Part shown: one piece after another, positions 16,718 through 24,879 of the stretch | How the letters are laid out: each line of letters opens with the position of its first letter | Position numbering within the stretch: the stretch's first letter is position 1 | NCBI RefSeq assembly: GCF_000720325.1 | Contig: NZ_JOJM01000013.1 | Location: forward strand, 62,001 to 126,000 | From: Streptomyces sp. NRRL B-1347 | GTDB taxonomy: Bacteria > Actinomycetota > Actinomycetes > Streptomycetales > Streptomycetaceae | Length of the DNA stretch: 64,000 bases | Direction of reading: 5' to 3' | Program-made: the position numbers and the translations under genes | Notes under the pieces: model-generated | Database searches by the model: none | Seen by the model: only the letters and a program-made list of their open reading frames with translations | Told to the model about the DNA's origin: nothing

Positions 16718-17881
16718 ATGATCCGGTTCGAGCAGGTGACCAAGCGCTACCCGGACGGCACGACGGCCGTGGACGACCTCTCCTTCGAGGTCGCCGAGGG
16801 CGAGCTGGTCACGCTCGTCGGCCCCTCGGGGTGCGGCAAGACGACCACCATGATGATGGTGAACCGGCTGATCGAGCCGACGTCGGGGCGCATCTTCGTG
16901 GACGGCGCGGACATCTCCGACGTCGACCCGGTGCGCCTGCGCCGCCGCATCGGCTACGTCATCCAGCAGGTCGGGCTCTTCCCGCACCGCACCGTCCTCG
17001 ACAACACGGCGACCGTGCCCGCGCTCGTCGGCTGGAAGCGGGCCAGGGCGCGGGCCCGCGCCGCCGAACTCCTCGACCTGGTGGGCCTCGACCCGAAGAC
17101 GTACGGCGCGCGCTACCCCGAGCAGCTCTCGGGCGGGCAGCGCCAGCGCGTGGGCGTCGCCCGCGCGCTCGCCGCCGATCCGCCGGTGCTCCTGATGGAC
17201 GAGCCGTTCGGCGCCGTGGACCCGGTGGTGCGCGAACGCCTGCAGAACGAGTTCCTGAACCTCCAGCGCACCGTGCGCAAGACCGTCCTGATGGTCACGC
17301 ACGACATCGAGGAGGCGGTGCGGCTCGGCGACCGGGTCGCCGTGTACGGGCAGGGCCGCATCGAGCAGTTCGACACGCCGGGCGCGGTGCTCGGCACGCC
17401 CGCCACCCCGTACGTCGCCGAGTTCGTGGGCGCCGACCGGGGCCTGAAGCGGCTCTCGGTGACGGTGATCGAGGCCGACGACCTGGAGCAGCCGCCGGTC
17501 GCCCGCCTGGAGGAGCCGGCCGCGCAGGCAGCGGCCCGGCTGCGGGCCGACGGCGCGCGCTGGGCGATGGTCCTGAACGCCGGTGACGACCTGCACGGCT
17601 GGGTCGGCGTGGACGAGGTCGCGCTCGCCGGGGACGGCGCCACCGTCGGCGACCTGGCCCACCGCATGAACGCCTGGCTGCCCGTGGGGGCCTCCCTGAA
17701 GCAGGCCTTCGGCGTGATGCTCCAGCACGACGCGGGCTGGGTCGCCGTGGTCGACGGCGCCCGCTTCGTGGGCGTCCTCACCCCGGCGAAGCTCCACGAG
17801 GCACTGCGCCGCTCCGTGGACGCGGATGCCCAAGGGGTGGGCAGGGACGAGGTGGAGTTCGACTCGGTCGCCGACGCGTGA
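16718..17881 (+). CDS. Glycine betaine/carnitine/choline ABC transporter ATP-binding protein (OpuCA/ProV-like)
   Basis: A 387-residue ATPase. Walker A 'GPSGCGKTTTMMMVNRLIEPTSG', 'IGYVIQQVGLFPHRTV', signature 'LSGGQRQRVGVARAL', Walker B 'VLLMDEPFGAVDP' and 'RTVRKTVLMVTHDIEEAVRLGDRVAV' are all typical of quaternary-amine transporters (the TTTMMMVNRLIEP run is nearly diagnostic). The last ~120 residues resemble a degenerate pair of CBS domains, which sense ionic strength in OpuA-type systems. Its partner permeases and binding protein lie next door but on the opposite strand, ending 130 bp away. Confidence 0.9.
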   Translation: MIRFEQVTKRYPDGTTAVDDLSFEVAEGELVTLVGPSGCGKTTTMMMVNRLIEPTSGRIFVDGADISDVDPVRLRRRIGYVIQQVGLFPHRTVLDNTATVPALVGWKRARARARAAELLDLVGLDPKTYGARYPEQLSGGQRQRVGVARALAADPPVLLMDEPFGAVDPVVRERLQNEFLNLQRTVRKTVLMVTHDIEEAVRLGDRVAVYGQGRIEQFDTPGAVLGTPATPYVAEFVGADRGLKRLSVTVIEADDLEQPPVARLEEPAAQAAARLRADGARWAMVLNAGDDLHGWVGVDEVALAGDGATVGDLAHRMNAWLPVGASLKQAFGVMLQHDAGWVAVVDGARFVGVLTPAKLHEALRRSVDADAQGVGRDEVEFDSVADA

Positions 17882-17952
17882 CGCTGCGCTGTGCCGGACC
17901 GTGGCTTCCGTCGGTGCCCCGACCGCTTGTGCCTCGTCTGCGGGCCGCCTTG

Positions 17953-17992
17953 GGTTGCTCGCGCAGTTCCCCGCGCCCCTTCGGGGCGCTGC
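17953..17992. repeat. Streptomyces-type intergenic stem-loop repeat, probable bidirectional terminator
   Basis: The sequence around GCTCGCGCAGTTCCCCGCG followed by a GCGCCCC-TTC-GGGGCGC hairpin (17973-17989) is a motif I recognise as recurring between genes in many Streptomyces chromosomes. It stands between two convergent transcripts and probably ends both. The stem is 7 bp with a 3-base loop; no U-tract follows. Confidence 0.6.
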
Positions 17993-18010
17993 CTGGATTC
18001 GGGGCGGCGC

Positions 18011-19042
18011 CTACAGCAGGCCCTTGTCCTGGAGGTACTTCTTCGCGACGTCCTCCGGGAGGCGGCGCCAGCTGTCGACCTGGCGGTTCATGGTGGCCAG
18101 GTCGGCTGTGGTCAGGACCGTGTTGAGGCGGGCGAGGGCGCGGGCCACGCCTTCGCTGCCCGCGCGGGAGCGGTTGACGACGGGGACGACGTAGTCGGCG
18201 TTCTGGAGGTGCTTGTCGTCGGCGAGCAGGACGAGCTGGAACTCGTCGAGGGTGGCGTCGGTGGAGGTGGTGAGGACCATCTGGTCCCGGCCGCTCTGCA
18301 CCGCCTTCTTGGCCTGGGTGGTGCCGACGCCCTTGGGGTCGACGGCGGTGATGTCGATGCCGTAGACCTTCTTCAGGCCGGGCTCGCAGTAGGGGCGCCG
18401 GACGCACTCGTCGCCCGCGGCGAGGCGTACCTTCAGGCCCGACTCGCCCAGGTCGGTGAGGGTCTTGAGGCGGTGCTCGCGCGCGTACGACGCGGCGACC
18501 GCGAAGGCGTTCTGGTCGACGGCCCTGCCGGGGTCGAGGACGGTCAGGCCGCGCGGGGCGGCGAGGTCGCGCAGGGCCTTCATGGTGGTGGCGAGGTCGG
18601 GTGAGCCGACGGGCTCGGCGTCCGCGCCGTTGACCTTGGCGTTCAGCCAGTCCGCGAAGGTCGCCGCGTACTCGGGCACGACGTCGATCTGCCCGGACTC
18701 CAGGGCGGGTTCGTACAGCTCGCGGTTGGCGACGGACAGGAACTCCGTGCCGTATCCGGCCTTCTCCAGGAGCTGTGCGTACATGTGCGCGAGCAGATCG
18801 CTCTCGGTGAAGCCCGCGGAGCCGACGACCAGGTGCTTGCTGTCGCCCGGCGGCAGACTGGCCTCGCCCCGGTTCTCCAGGGCGGGCCCCGAGTCGCAGC
18901 CGGAGGCGAGCACGGCGGCCGCGATGAGCACGCCGGACAGCAGGCGGGTGCGCCACGCCCTGCCGGTGGACCGGGCGCGCCACGTCCTGCCGATGGACCG
19001 GGTGCGCCACGTCCTGCCGGCGGACCGGGTGCGCCACGTCAT
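18011..19042 (-). CDS. Glycine betaine/choline-type ABC substrate-binding lipoprotein (OpuCC/OsmF-like)
   Basis: A 343-residue binding protein with 'KHLVVGSAGFTESDLLAHMYAQLLEKAGYGTEF' and 'GQIDVVPEYAATFADWLNAKVNG', standard for quaternary-amine binding proteins, and a lipobox Cys near residue 49 ('VLASGC'). The N-terminus is odd: before the hydrophobic segment it carries three and a half copies of a 9-residue Arg/Thr/Trp-rich unit encoded by 27-bp tandem repeats, giving a very long, highly basic n-region. ATG 19042 overlaps the upstream permease stop as ATGA. Works with the two permeases at 19039-20399 and the ATPase at 16718-17881. Confidence 0.88.
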   Translation of the reverse strand: MTWRTRSAGRTWRTRSIGRTWRARSTGRAWRTRLLSGVLIAAAVLASGCDSGPALENRGEASLPPGDSKHLVVGSAGFTESDLLAHMYAQLLEKAGYGTEFLSVANRELYEPALESGQIDVVPEYAATFADWLNAKVNGADAEPVGSPDLATTMKALRDLAAPRGLTVLDPGRAVDQNAFAVAASYAREHRLKTLTDLGESGLKVRLAAGDECVRRPYCEPGLKKVYGIDITAVDPKGVGTTQAKKAVQSGRDQMVLTTSTDATLDEFQLVLLADDKHLQNADYVVPVVNRSRAGSEGVARALARLNTVLTTADLATMNRQVDSWRRLPEDVAKKYLQDKGLL

Positions 19043-19044
19043 TC
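18951..19044. repeat. 27-bp in-frame tandem repeat in the betaine-binding protein gene
   Basis: Copies begin at 18951, 18978, 19005 and (partial) 19032, each opening with CGCCACG and containing CTGCCG-GGACCGG. The period of exactly 27 bp is nine codons, so copy-number change would keep the reading frame. The encoded unit is TWRTRSxGR at the extreme N-terminus of the lipoprotein. Confidence 0.9.
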
Positions 19045-19725
19045 CGCTCTCCTTCCGCGCGCCGTGCGCGCCCACCCGGGCGCGAGCCGCTCCGCCGCCT
19101 CGAAGAACGCCTCGACGACCAGGGCGAAGGCGGCCACCAGGACCGCGCCCGCCACGACCTGCGGGGTGCTGGCGAGGTTGAAGCCCGCGGTGATGATCCG
19201 GCCGAGCCCGCCGCCGCCCGCGAGCGCCGCGATCGTGGCGGTGGCGACGAGCTGCACGGCGGCGATGCGCACCCCGCTCATGATCAGCGGCAGGGCGAGC
19301 GGCGCCTCGACCCGCCACAGCATCTGCCACCCCGTCATGCCCATGCCGCGCGCGGCCCCGACGACGCCGCGGTCGACCTCGCGCATCCCGACGTACGCGT
19401 TGGTGAGCAGCGGCGGCACGGCGAACAGGACCAGGGCGACGACGGTCGGCCCCTCGCCCCAGTCGCCGATCGGGGTGAGCAGGAGCAGGACCAGGACCGC
19501 GAAGGTCGGCACCGCCCTGCCGACGTTGGAGATGTTCACCGCGAGCGCCCCGCCCCTGCCCAGGTGGCCGAGCACCAGGGCGACGGGCAGCGCGACGAGA
19601 CAGCTGATCAGCAGGCACACCACCGTCAGGACCAGGTGCTGGGCGAGGCGGTGCCAGATGCCGCCGTCGCCCGCCCAGTGCGCGGAGGTGGTGAGCCAGT
19701 CCCAGGCGTCGCCGAGGGTCTTCAC
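19039..19725 (-). CDS. Glycine betaine/choline-type ABC transporter permease
   Basis: A 228-residue permease beginning at GTG 19725, which overlaps the upstream permease stop as GTGA. Six hydrophobic stretches and the EAA loop 'VVGAARGMGMTGWQMLWRVEAPLALPLIMSGVRIAAVQLVATATIAALAGGGGLGRIITAGFN' are characteristic of OpuCB/OpuCD and ProW-like subunits. It forms a heterodimer with the other permease in this operon. Small size (about 210-230 residues) fits OpuC-type rather than ProW-type permeases. Confidence 0.88.
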   Translation of the reverse strand: MKTLGDAWDWLTTSAHWAGDGGIWHRLAQHLVLTVVCLLISCLVALPVALVLGHLGRGGALAVNISNVGRAVPTFAVLVLLLLTPIGDWGEGPTVVALVLFAVPPLLTNAYVGMREVDRGVVGAARGMGMTGWQMLWRVEAPLALPLIMSGVRIAAVQLVATATIAALAGGGGLGRIITAGFNLASTPQVVAGAVLVAAFALVVEAFFEAAERLAPGWARTARGRRAE

Positions 19726-20399
19726 GCGCGCCCCGCCCTCGTCCAGGGGGTGAGCAGGCGCTGGACGCCGAGCAGCAGCACGTCGGCGGCGACGGCGATG
19801 ACCACGCACAGGACGGAGGCCGTGAGGACCTGGGCCTTGAAGTAGGTGTTCATGCCCGCGTAGATCAGGTTGCCGAGGCCCCCGAAGCCGACGATCGCGC
19901 CGACGGTGACGAGCGAGACGGCGGAGACGGTGGCGATGCGCAGGCCCGCCATGGCGGCGGGCAGCGCGAGCGGCAGCTCCACGGTGAGCAGCAGCCGGAT
20001 CGGCCCGTAGCCCATGCCGCGGGCGGCCTGCCGGGTCTCGTCGGGCACGGCGCGCAGCCCGGTGAGGATGTTCCGGACGAGCAGCGTCAGGGAGTACAGG
20101 ACGAGCCCGGCCACGACGAGCGTCGCGGACAGGCCGTACACGGGAAGCAGCAGCGAGAACATCGCGAGCGACGGGATCGTGTACAGCACGGTGGTCACGG
20201 CGAGGACGGGTCCCGCCGCGACGCCCCAGCGGCGGGCGGCCACGGCCAGGGGCAGCGCGATCGCGAGCCCGATCAGGACGGAGACGGCGGTCAGCTCCAG
20301 GTGCTGGAGCACCGCGTCGAGGAGGATCCGGCGGCGGGTGCTCAGATACTCGCCGCAGATCCACTCGTTGCGGGCCAGGCAGTCGTCCGGGGGCGTCAC
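19722..20399 (-). CDS. Glycine betaine/choline-type ABC transporter permease
   Basis: A 225-residue permease, first gene of the minus-strand betaine operon. The segment 'ETRQAARGMGYGPIRLLLTVELPLALPAAMAGLRIATVSAVSLVTVGAIVGFGGLGNLIYAGMN' is the conserved EAA loop plus following helix. Start ATG at 20399 has upstream sequence shared with the divergent NHL gene (about 125 bp). The three minus-strand genes overlap each other and lack an ATPase, which is supplied by the convergent 16718-17881 gene. Confidence 0.88.
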   Translation of the reverse strand: MTPPDDCLARNEWICGEYLSTRRRILLDAVLQHLELTAVSVLIGLAIALPLAVAARRWGVAAGPVLAVTTVLYTIPSLAMFSLLLPVYGLSATLVVAGLVLYSLTLLVRNILTGLRAVPDETRQAARGMGYGPIRLLLTVELPLALPAAMAGLRIATVSAVSLVTVGAIVGFGGLGNLIYAGMNTYFKAQVLTASVLCVVIAVAADVLLLGVQRLLTPWTRAGRA

Positions 20400-20489
20400 C
20401 CGTCCATTCCACCGGCGGCGGAGCGCCGCGGCGCGTCTTGCTGGACCGTACGGGGGCCGCGCCCCCTGTCGCCGGGGCGGCCGGGGCCC

Positions 20490-20520
20490 TATGCTTCCGG
20501 GCCGGTGCGTCCAGGGAGGA
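20490..20520 (+). promoter_or_regulatory. -10 box and strong Shine-Dalgarno before a TTG start
   Basis: TATGCT at 20490-20495 is a plausible -10 for the NHL-repeat gene. AGGGAGGA at 20513-20520 stands 3 bases before the TTG at 20524 and is the main reason for choosing this start. Confidence 0.4.
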
Positions 20521-20523
20521 CTG

Positions 20524-21540
20524 TTGGCTGTCGGACCCGCGACCAGCGAGACCGTCTACGAACCGGTGCCCTATTGGGCAAGGATCCCGCACGGGATCTG
20601 GCTCCAGGAGGCCACGTCCGTCGCCGTCGACTCGGCCGACCGGGTCTACGTCTTCAACCGCGGCAACATGCCGGTCCTGGTCTTCGACCGGGAGGGCCAC
20701 GTCGTCGACATGTGGGGCAACGACACGCCCTTCACCGGCACGGAGCTGATCGAGAACCCCTACGGCACCCTGACCCCGCGCTGGAAGGGCTGCCGCTTCC
20801 TGCACCCGCACGCCGTCACCGTCGACCACGAGGACCACCTGTGGCTCGTCGACGACATCGGCAACAAGATCACCAAGACGGACCGCAAGGGCACCACGCT
20901 GCTGGTCCTCGGCACCGGAAGCCCCAGCGGCTTCCAGAGCGGCGAGCCCTTCAACCGCCCCACGGACGTGGCGGTGTCACCGCTGACGGGCGACGTCTTC
21001 GTGACCGACGGCTACGGCAACTCCCGCGTGCACCGCTTCGACGCGCGCGGCCGCCATCTGCTGTCCTGGGGCGCGCCCGGCTCCGACGACGGACAGTTCA
21101 GCCTCCCGCACAACATCGCCCTGTTCGGCGACGACGCGGTGATCGTGTGCGATCGCGAGAACCACCGGGTACAGGTCTTCTCCGTCGACGGCGAGTTCCG
21201 CACCTCGTGGCACGCCCACAAGGCCGTCGCCGTCTGCGCGGGCAAAGGCGCGGACACCCATGTGTACGTCGCCGAGCAGGGGCCGCCGCCGGTCCAGCAC
21301 GGCGTGCCGGGGCTCGGCCACAAGGTGCAGGTCTACGACCGGGACGGCCGCCGCGTCACCAGGTTCGGCGCTCAGCTGCCCGGGGAGGCCCCGGACCAGT
21401 TCAACTGGCCGCACAGCGTGGCCGTGGACTCCGAGGGCAGCGTGTACGCGGCGGAGGTGTCGTACGTCGAGGTCGGCAGCAAGCTCACGCCGCCGCGCGA
21501 GCTGGTGAGCCTGCGCAAGTGGCGACGCGTCCGGGGGTGA
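20524..21540 (+). CDS. NHL-repeat beta-propeller protein
   Basis: A 338-residue protein starting at TTG 20524 after AGGGAGGA. It consists of repeated NHL units: 'ATSVAVDSADRVYVFNRGNMPVLVFDREGHVVDMWG', 'PHAVTVDHEDHLWLVDDIGNKITKTDRKG', 'PTDVAVSPLTGDVFVTDGYGNSRVHRFDARGRHLLSWG', 'PHNIALFGDDAVIVCDRENHRVQVFSVDG', 'PHSVAVDSEGSVYAAEV'. This gives a six-bladed propeller like that of the lyase half of peptidyl-glycine amidating enzyme. No signal peptide or catalytic domain is attached, so the role is unknown; it may bind a partner or catalyse a lyase-type reaction. Confidence 0.82.
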   Translation: MAVGPATSETVYEPVPYWARIPHGIWLQEATSVAVDSADRVYVFNRGNMPVLVFDREGHVVDMWGNDTPFTGTELIENPYGTLTPRWKGCRFLHPHAVTVDHEDHLWLVDDIGNKITKTDRKGTTLLVLGTGSPSGFQSGEPFNRPTDVAVSPLTGDVFVTDGYGNSRVHRFDARGRHLLSWGAPGSDDGQFSLPHNIALFGDDAVIVCDRENHRVQVFSVDGEFRTSWHAHKAVAVCAGKGADTHVYVAEQGPPPVQHGVPGLGHKVQVYDRDGRRVTRFGAQLPGEAPDQFNWPHSVAVDSEGSVYAAEVSYVEVGSKLTPPRELVSLRKWRRVRG

Positions 21541-21715
21541 GGAAGGACCCGGCCCGCGGGGGCGCCTGCGGCCCGCGCGGCGGCACGGTCGGCGGTCGCC
21601 CTGTTCCCTGTGTACGCCTTTGCGAATCACCGCCGGGCGGGAAGAGCCCTGCCAGGTGGCATGAACTCGCCCTCCAGCCAGGGCATTTAAGGCCATACCG
21701 CCGCAACGGGGCTCC

Positions 21716-21745
21716 TTGACACCCCGGATTGGTATAGGCCAACAT
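21716..21745 (+). promoter_or_regulatory. Promoter with DasR-like (dre) operator before the GH3 gene
   Basis: TTGACA at 21716-21721 and a weak CAACAT -10 at 21740-21745 (18-bp spacer) enclose ATTGGTATAGGCCAAC (21728-21743). This matches 11 of 16 positions of the DasR consensus ACTGGTCTAGACCAGT, which I give from memory. An operator inside a promoter that drives an N-acetylglucosaminidase-type gene fits DasR, the GlcNAc-responsive GntR repressor of Streptomyces. Confidence 0.45.
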
Positions 21746-21823
21746 CCGGCACGGTCGCCCGCTTCGCCGCGGTCAACCGATCCCGACCGCACTGCCCGCC
21801 GCGCGCCCCTGTGGAGGTCTCCC

Positions 21824-23332
21824 ATGGCAAGCACCAGCCACCCGCACCTCACCCGCCTTGCCAACTCCGTCCTCCAGCCGGGGTTCGTGGGCACGACCGC
21901 GCCGGACTGGGTGCGGCGCAGGATCGCCGACGGGCTCGCGTCCGTGGTGCTGTTCGGGCGCAACATCGAGAGCCCGGAGCAGGTCGCCGCGCTCACCGCC
22001 GAGCTGCGCGCCGAGAACCCCGACCTGATCGTGGCCATCGACGAGGAGGCGGGCGACGTGACCCGCATCGCCGCGCGCACCGGCGCCTCCTGGCCCGGCA
22101 ACCTCGCCCTCGGCGCCATCGACGACCCCGATCTGACCGAGCGCGTCGCGCGCGACATCGGCCGCCAGCTCCGCGAGATCGGCGTGTCCCTGGACTTCGC
22201 GCCGAGCGCCGACGTCAACTCCAATCCGATGAACCCCGTCATCGGCGTGCGCTCCTTCGGCGCCCGCACCGACGTCGTCTCGCGGCACACCGCCGCCTGG
22301 ATCCGGGGGCTCCAGTCCGCGGGAGTGGCCGCCTGCGCCAAGCACTTCCCCGGCCACGGCGACACCGCCGTCGACTCGCACCACGGCCTGCCGCGGTTCA
22401 CCGCCGACGCGGAGGAGATCGCGCGCACCGCGCTGCCGCCGTTCACCGCCGCGATGGAGTCGGGCGTGCGCGCCGTCATGACCGCGCACATGCTCGTGCC
22501 CGCGTACGACAGCGAGCTGCCCGCGACGCTCAGCCCCACCATCCTCGGCGACGTGCTCCGCGGCCGGCTCGGCTTCACCGGTCTGGTCGTCACCGACGGC
22601 ATCGAGATGAGCGCCGTGTCCGGGCCCTACGGCATCGCGGGCGCCACCGTCCGCGCGGTCACCGCGGGCGTGGACGCGGTGTGCGTCGGCGGCGAGAGCG
22701 CCGCACAGTCCACGGCGGACGACCTGCGCGACGCCCTGGTGCGGGCCGTGCTCGACGGCACGCTGCCCGAGGAGCGCCTGACCGAAGCCGCCGCCCGGGT
22801 CGGCGAGTTCGCCGCGTGGTCGGCCGGTCTCGCCCGGGACGCCGCCCCGGCGACGGACGCCTCCGACATCGGCCTGGTCGCCGCGCGGCGCGCGGTCCGC
22901 GTGCACGGCGGGTCCGGCGCGAGCCTCCCCCTCACCGCCGATCCGCACGTGGTCGAGCTGTCCCCGACGATGAGCCTCGCCGTCGACGGCGCGACCCCCT
23001 GGGGCGTGGCCGAGCCGCTGCGGGCGCTGCGCCCCGGCACCACGTCCGTGCGCGTCGGCGAGCCCGAACTGACCCGTGAAGCCGATCTGTTGGACCGTGT
23101 CGCCCTCGCCCCCGCGAGCGGCCGCGAACTGGTCGTGGTGGTCCGGGACGCGGCCCGGCACCCCTGGATGTCGAAGGCTCTCACGGACCTCCTGAACAGC
23201 CGCCCCGACGCCGTCGTCGTCGAGATGGGCGTGCCCGCGGGCGACCGGGTCGGCGCCGTCCACCTGACCACCTACGGCGCCACCCGCGTGTCCGGGATCG
23301 CCGTGGCGGAGGTGCTCGCCGGGGCCGCGTGA
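21824..23332 (+). CDS. Glycoside hydrolase family 3 beta-N-acetylhexosaminidase-like protein
   Basis: A 502-residue enzyme; ATG 21824 follows GGAGGT. 'DLIVAIDEEAGDVTRI', 'LREIGVSLDFAPSADVNSNPMNPVIGVRSFG', 'ACAKHFPGHGDTAVDSHHGLP' and 'GLVVTDGIEMSAV' are the core of the NagZ group of GH3: the KHFPGHGDT loop carries the His acid/base (the Asp/His dyad of NagZ enzymes) and TDGIEM carries the nucleophile Asp. A ~150-residue C-terminal domain (from about 340) resembles the GH3-C fold. No signal peptide, so it acts inside the cell on GlcNAc-containing sugars from chitin or cell wall. Confidence 0.9.
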   Translation: MASTSHPHLTRLANSVLQPGFVGTTAPDWVRRRIADGLASVVLFGRNIESPEQVAALTAELRAENPDLIVAIDEEAGDVTRIAARTGASWPGNLALGAIDDPDLTERVARDIGRQLREIGVSLDFAPSADVNSNPMNPVIGVRSFGARTDVVSRHTAAWIRGLQSAGVAACAKHFPGHGDTAVDSHHGLPRFTADAEEIARTALPPFTAAMESGVRAVMTAHMLVPAYDSELPATLSPTILGDVLRGRLGFTGLVVTDGIEMSAVSGPYGIAGATVRAVTAGVDAVCVGGESAAQSTADDLRDALVRAVLDGTLPEERLTEAAARVGEFAAWSAGLARDAAPATDASDIGLVAARRAVRVHGGSGASLPLTADPHVVELSPTMSLAVDGATPWGVAEPLRALRPGTTSVRVGEPELTREADLLDRVALAPASGRELVVVVRDAARHPWMSKALTDLLNSRPDAVVVEMGVPAGDRVGAVHLTTYGATRVSGIAVAEVLAGAA

Positions 23333-23418
23333 GCGTAGTTCCGCCGCCCTTCCGGCGTACTCACCCCTGCCGATACGAAGCACTCAACGGCGTCCGCACC
23401 GCGACGCCGGGCAGACGC

Positions 23419-23457
23419 GTCAGCGGCGTGCGGGAAAATCCCCCGCACGCCGCTGAC
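23419..23457 (+). terminator. Strong hairpin terminator after the GH3 gene
   Basis: A perfect 16-bp stem (arm GTCAGCGGCGTGCGGG) with a 7-base loop, 87 bp after the GH3 stop codon. No T-run follows, which is usual for Streptomyces terminators. Confidence 0.75.
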
Positions 23458-23529
23458 CAGTACAGACGCCGCCATTGCGGGCGTCGGGTGCGCACCGGGA
23501 CACACCAACACAGCCCCTCTGGACAGGGC

Positions 23530-23587
23530 TTGACTCCATCGAAGGCCTAGTCCATCTTTGGAGCACCCACAGCTGGTCTAGTCCTTT
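23530..23587 (+). promoter_or_regulatory. Candidate promoter with two DasR-like sites upstream of the PhyH-DUF6271 set
   Basis: TTGACT (23530-23535) and CATCTT (23553-23558) are 17 bp apart. Inside the spacer lies GGCCTAGTCCA (23544-23554), and a second, better site GCTGGTCTAGTCCTTT (23572-23587) matches 12 of 16 positions of the DasR consensus. The site centres are 31 bp apart, about three helical turns. The next gene downstream is the PhyH dioxygenase at 23834. Confidence 0.45.
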
Positions 23588-23833
23588 GCGGCCCCGGTCG
23601 GGCCGCCGTCCCACCCACGCCACCACCGTCGCTCGAACCGACCCGCCGGGGCGCGCCGCGCCCGGCCCCTTCACTCACCGGCCAGGGGAACATCGCTGTT
23701 CCCCGGCCGCGTCGGCGACAGCGCTTCCACCGTTTCCGACCCGCCTCCGCCCGAGGCTCCCCCACGCCCGGAACCACGAAGCCGCGGTCGCTCCTGCCCG
23801 TCTGCCACCACTCACCACGCCAGGAGTACGTGC

Positions 23834-24865
23834 ATGTCCGCACCCGCCGCCCACCTGCACCGCGCCGCCTCCCCTACCCCGTACTTCAGCGCCGACGGCG
23901 AGACGTACCTCGCGCAGACGCCCCTCAAGGACATCCGCAAGTCCCGCCCGCTGCGCGTCCTCACCGAGGAGCAGCACACCTTCTGGCAGACGTACGGCTA
24001 CGTCGTCGTCGAGGAGGCGATACCCGCCGCGGCGGCGCGCCGGCTCCTCGACTTCACCTGGGAGTTCCAGGGCCTGGACCGGGACCGGCCCGAGACCTGG
24101 TACGAGGAGCGGGAGTTCCGCACGGACCTCGACCGGGACCTGTACGTCTACGGCTTCGTCGAGGCCTACCACCACCAGCTGATCTGGGACAGCCGCCAGA
24201 CCCAGCGCGTCTACGACGCGTTCGTCGACGTGTGGGACTGCGAGGAGCTCTGGGTGACCCTCGACCGGCTGAACCTCAACCCGCCGAACGTCAGGAACCG
24301 CTCCCGCTCGCTGATCGCGCCCACGGACACGGGCTTCGACATCGAGCTGCACTGGGACGTCGACTCCACGCTCGGCGTGCTGCCGCAGCGCGTCCAGGGA
24401 ATCATCGCGCTGCACGACACCGCGAGCGAACTCGGCGGCTTCCAGTGCTCGCCCGAGCTGTTCCGCCGCTTCGACCGCTGGAAGCTCGACCAGCCCGCCG
24501 ACCGGGACCCGGTGCGCCCGAACACCGACCGCGCGGAGTTCCCCGTGGTCCGGCCCGAGCTGAAGGCGGGCGACCTGCTGATCTGGAACGGCATGCTGGC
24601 CCACGGCGTGGCGCCCAACACCTCGGCCGACGGCGTCCGGGCGGTGCAGTACCTGTCGATGATGCCCGCCCTGGAGGAGCACCACGCGCTGCGGAAGTCC
24701 CGGGTCGAGTCCTGGCGCCACCTGAGCACCCCGGACTGGAACGCGACGCTGCTCGGCGACGCCCGCCGGCACGAGTCCGAGCGCTACGGCACGGCCACCC
24801 TCAACAGCCTCGGCGAGAAGCTCCTGGGGCTCACGCCCTGGCACTCCGCCGACGCCCACCGGTGA
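23834..24865 (+). CDS. Phytanoyl-CoA dioxygenase (PhyH) family Fe(II)/2-oxoglutarate oxygenase
   Basis: A 343-residue non-haem iron oxygenase. 'GFDIELHWDVDSTLG' gives the His173-x-Asp175 pair and 'GDLLIWNGMLAHGVAPNTSADGVRAVQYLSM' gives the distal His257 and Arg269 for 2-oxoglutarate, the full facial triad. PhyH enzymes hydroxylate amino acids, lipids or natural-product intermediates. It is the first of five tightly packed genes, followed 14 bp later by the DUF6271 gene. ATG at 23834; an AGGAG lies about 10 bp upstream. Substrate unknown; with an ODC-like decarboxylase in the same set, an amino acid is a reasonable guess. Confidence 0.85.
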   Translation: MSAPAAHLHRAASPTPYFSADGETYLAQTPLKDIRKSRPLRVLTEEQHTFWQTYGYVVVEEAIPAAAARRLLDFTWEFQGLDRDRPETWYEEREFRTDLDRDLYVYGFVEAYHHQLIWDSRQTQRVYDAFVDVWDCEELWVTLDRLNLNPPNVRNRSRSLIAPTDTGFDIELHWDVDSTLGVLPQRVQGIIALHDTASELGGFQCSPELFRRFDRWKLDQPADRDPVRPNTDRAEFPVVRPELKAGDLLIWNGMLAHGVAPNTSADGVRAVQYLSMMPALEEHHALRKSRVESWRHLSTPDWNATLLGDARRHESERYGTATLNSLGEKLLGLTPWHSADAHR

Positions 24866-24879
24866 GACGGGGAGCCGAC

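Larger units (their letters stand above)
23333..23833. other. 501-bp intergenic region between GH3 and the PhyH gene set
   Basis: Holds the GH3 terminator hairpin (23419-23457) and a candidate DasR-type promoter (23530-23587). From 23590 to 23833, about 245 bp, I see no convincing gene, riboswitch or repeat; it would be a long 5' untranslated region of the downstream set. Confidence 0.5.

Noticed and set aside
18011-19042. Calling the betaine-binding gene a pseudogene because of the odd N-terminus
   Set aside because: The repeats keep frame, a lipobox is intact and the rest of the protein is complete.
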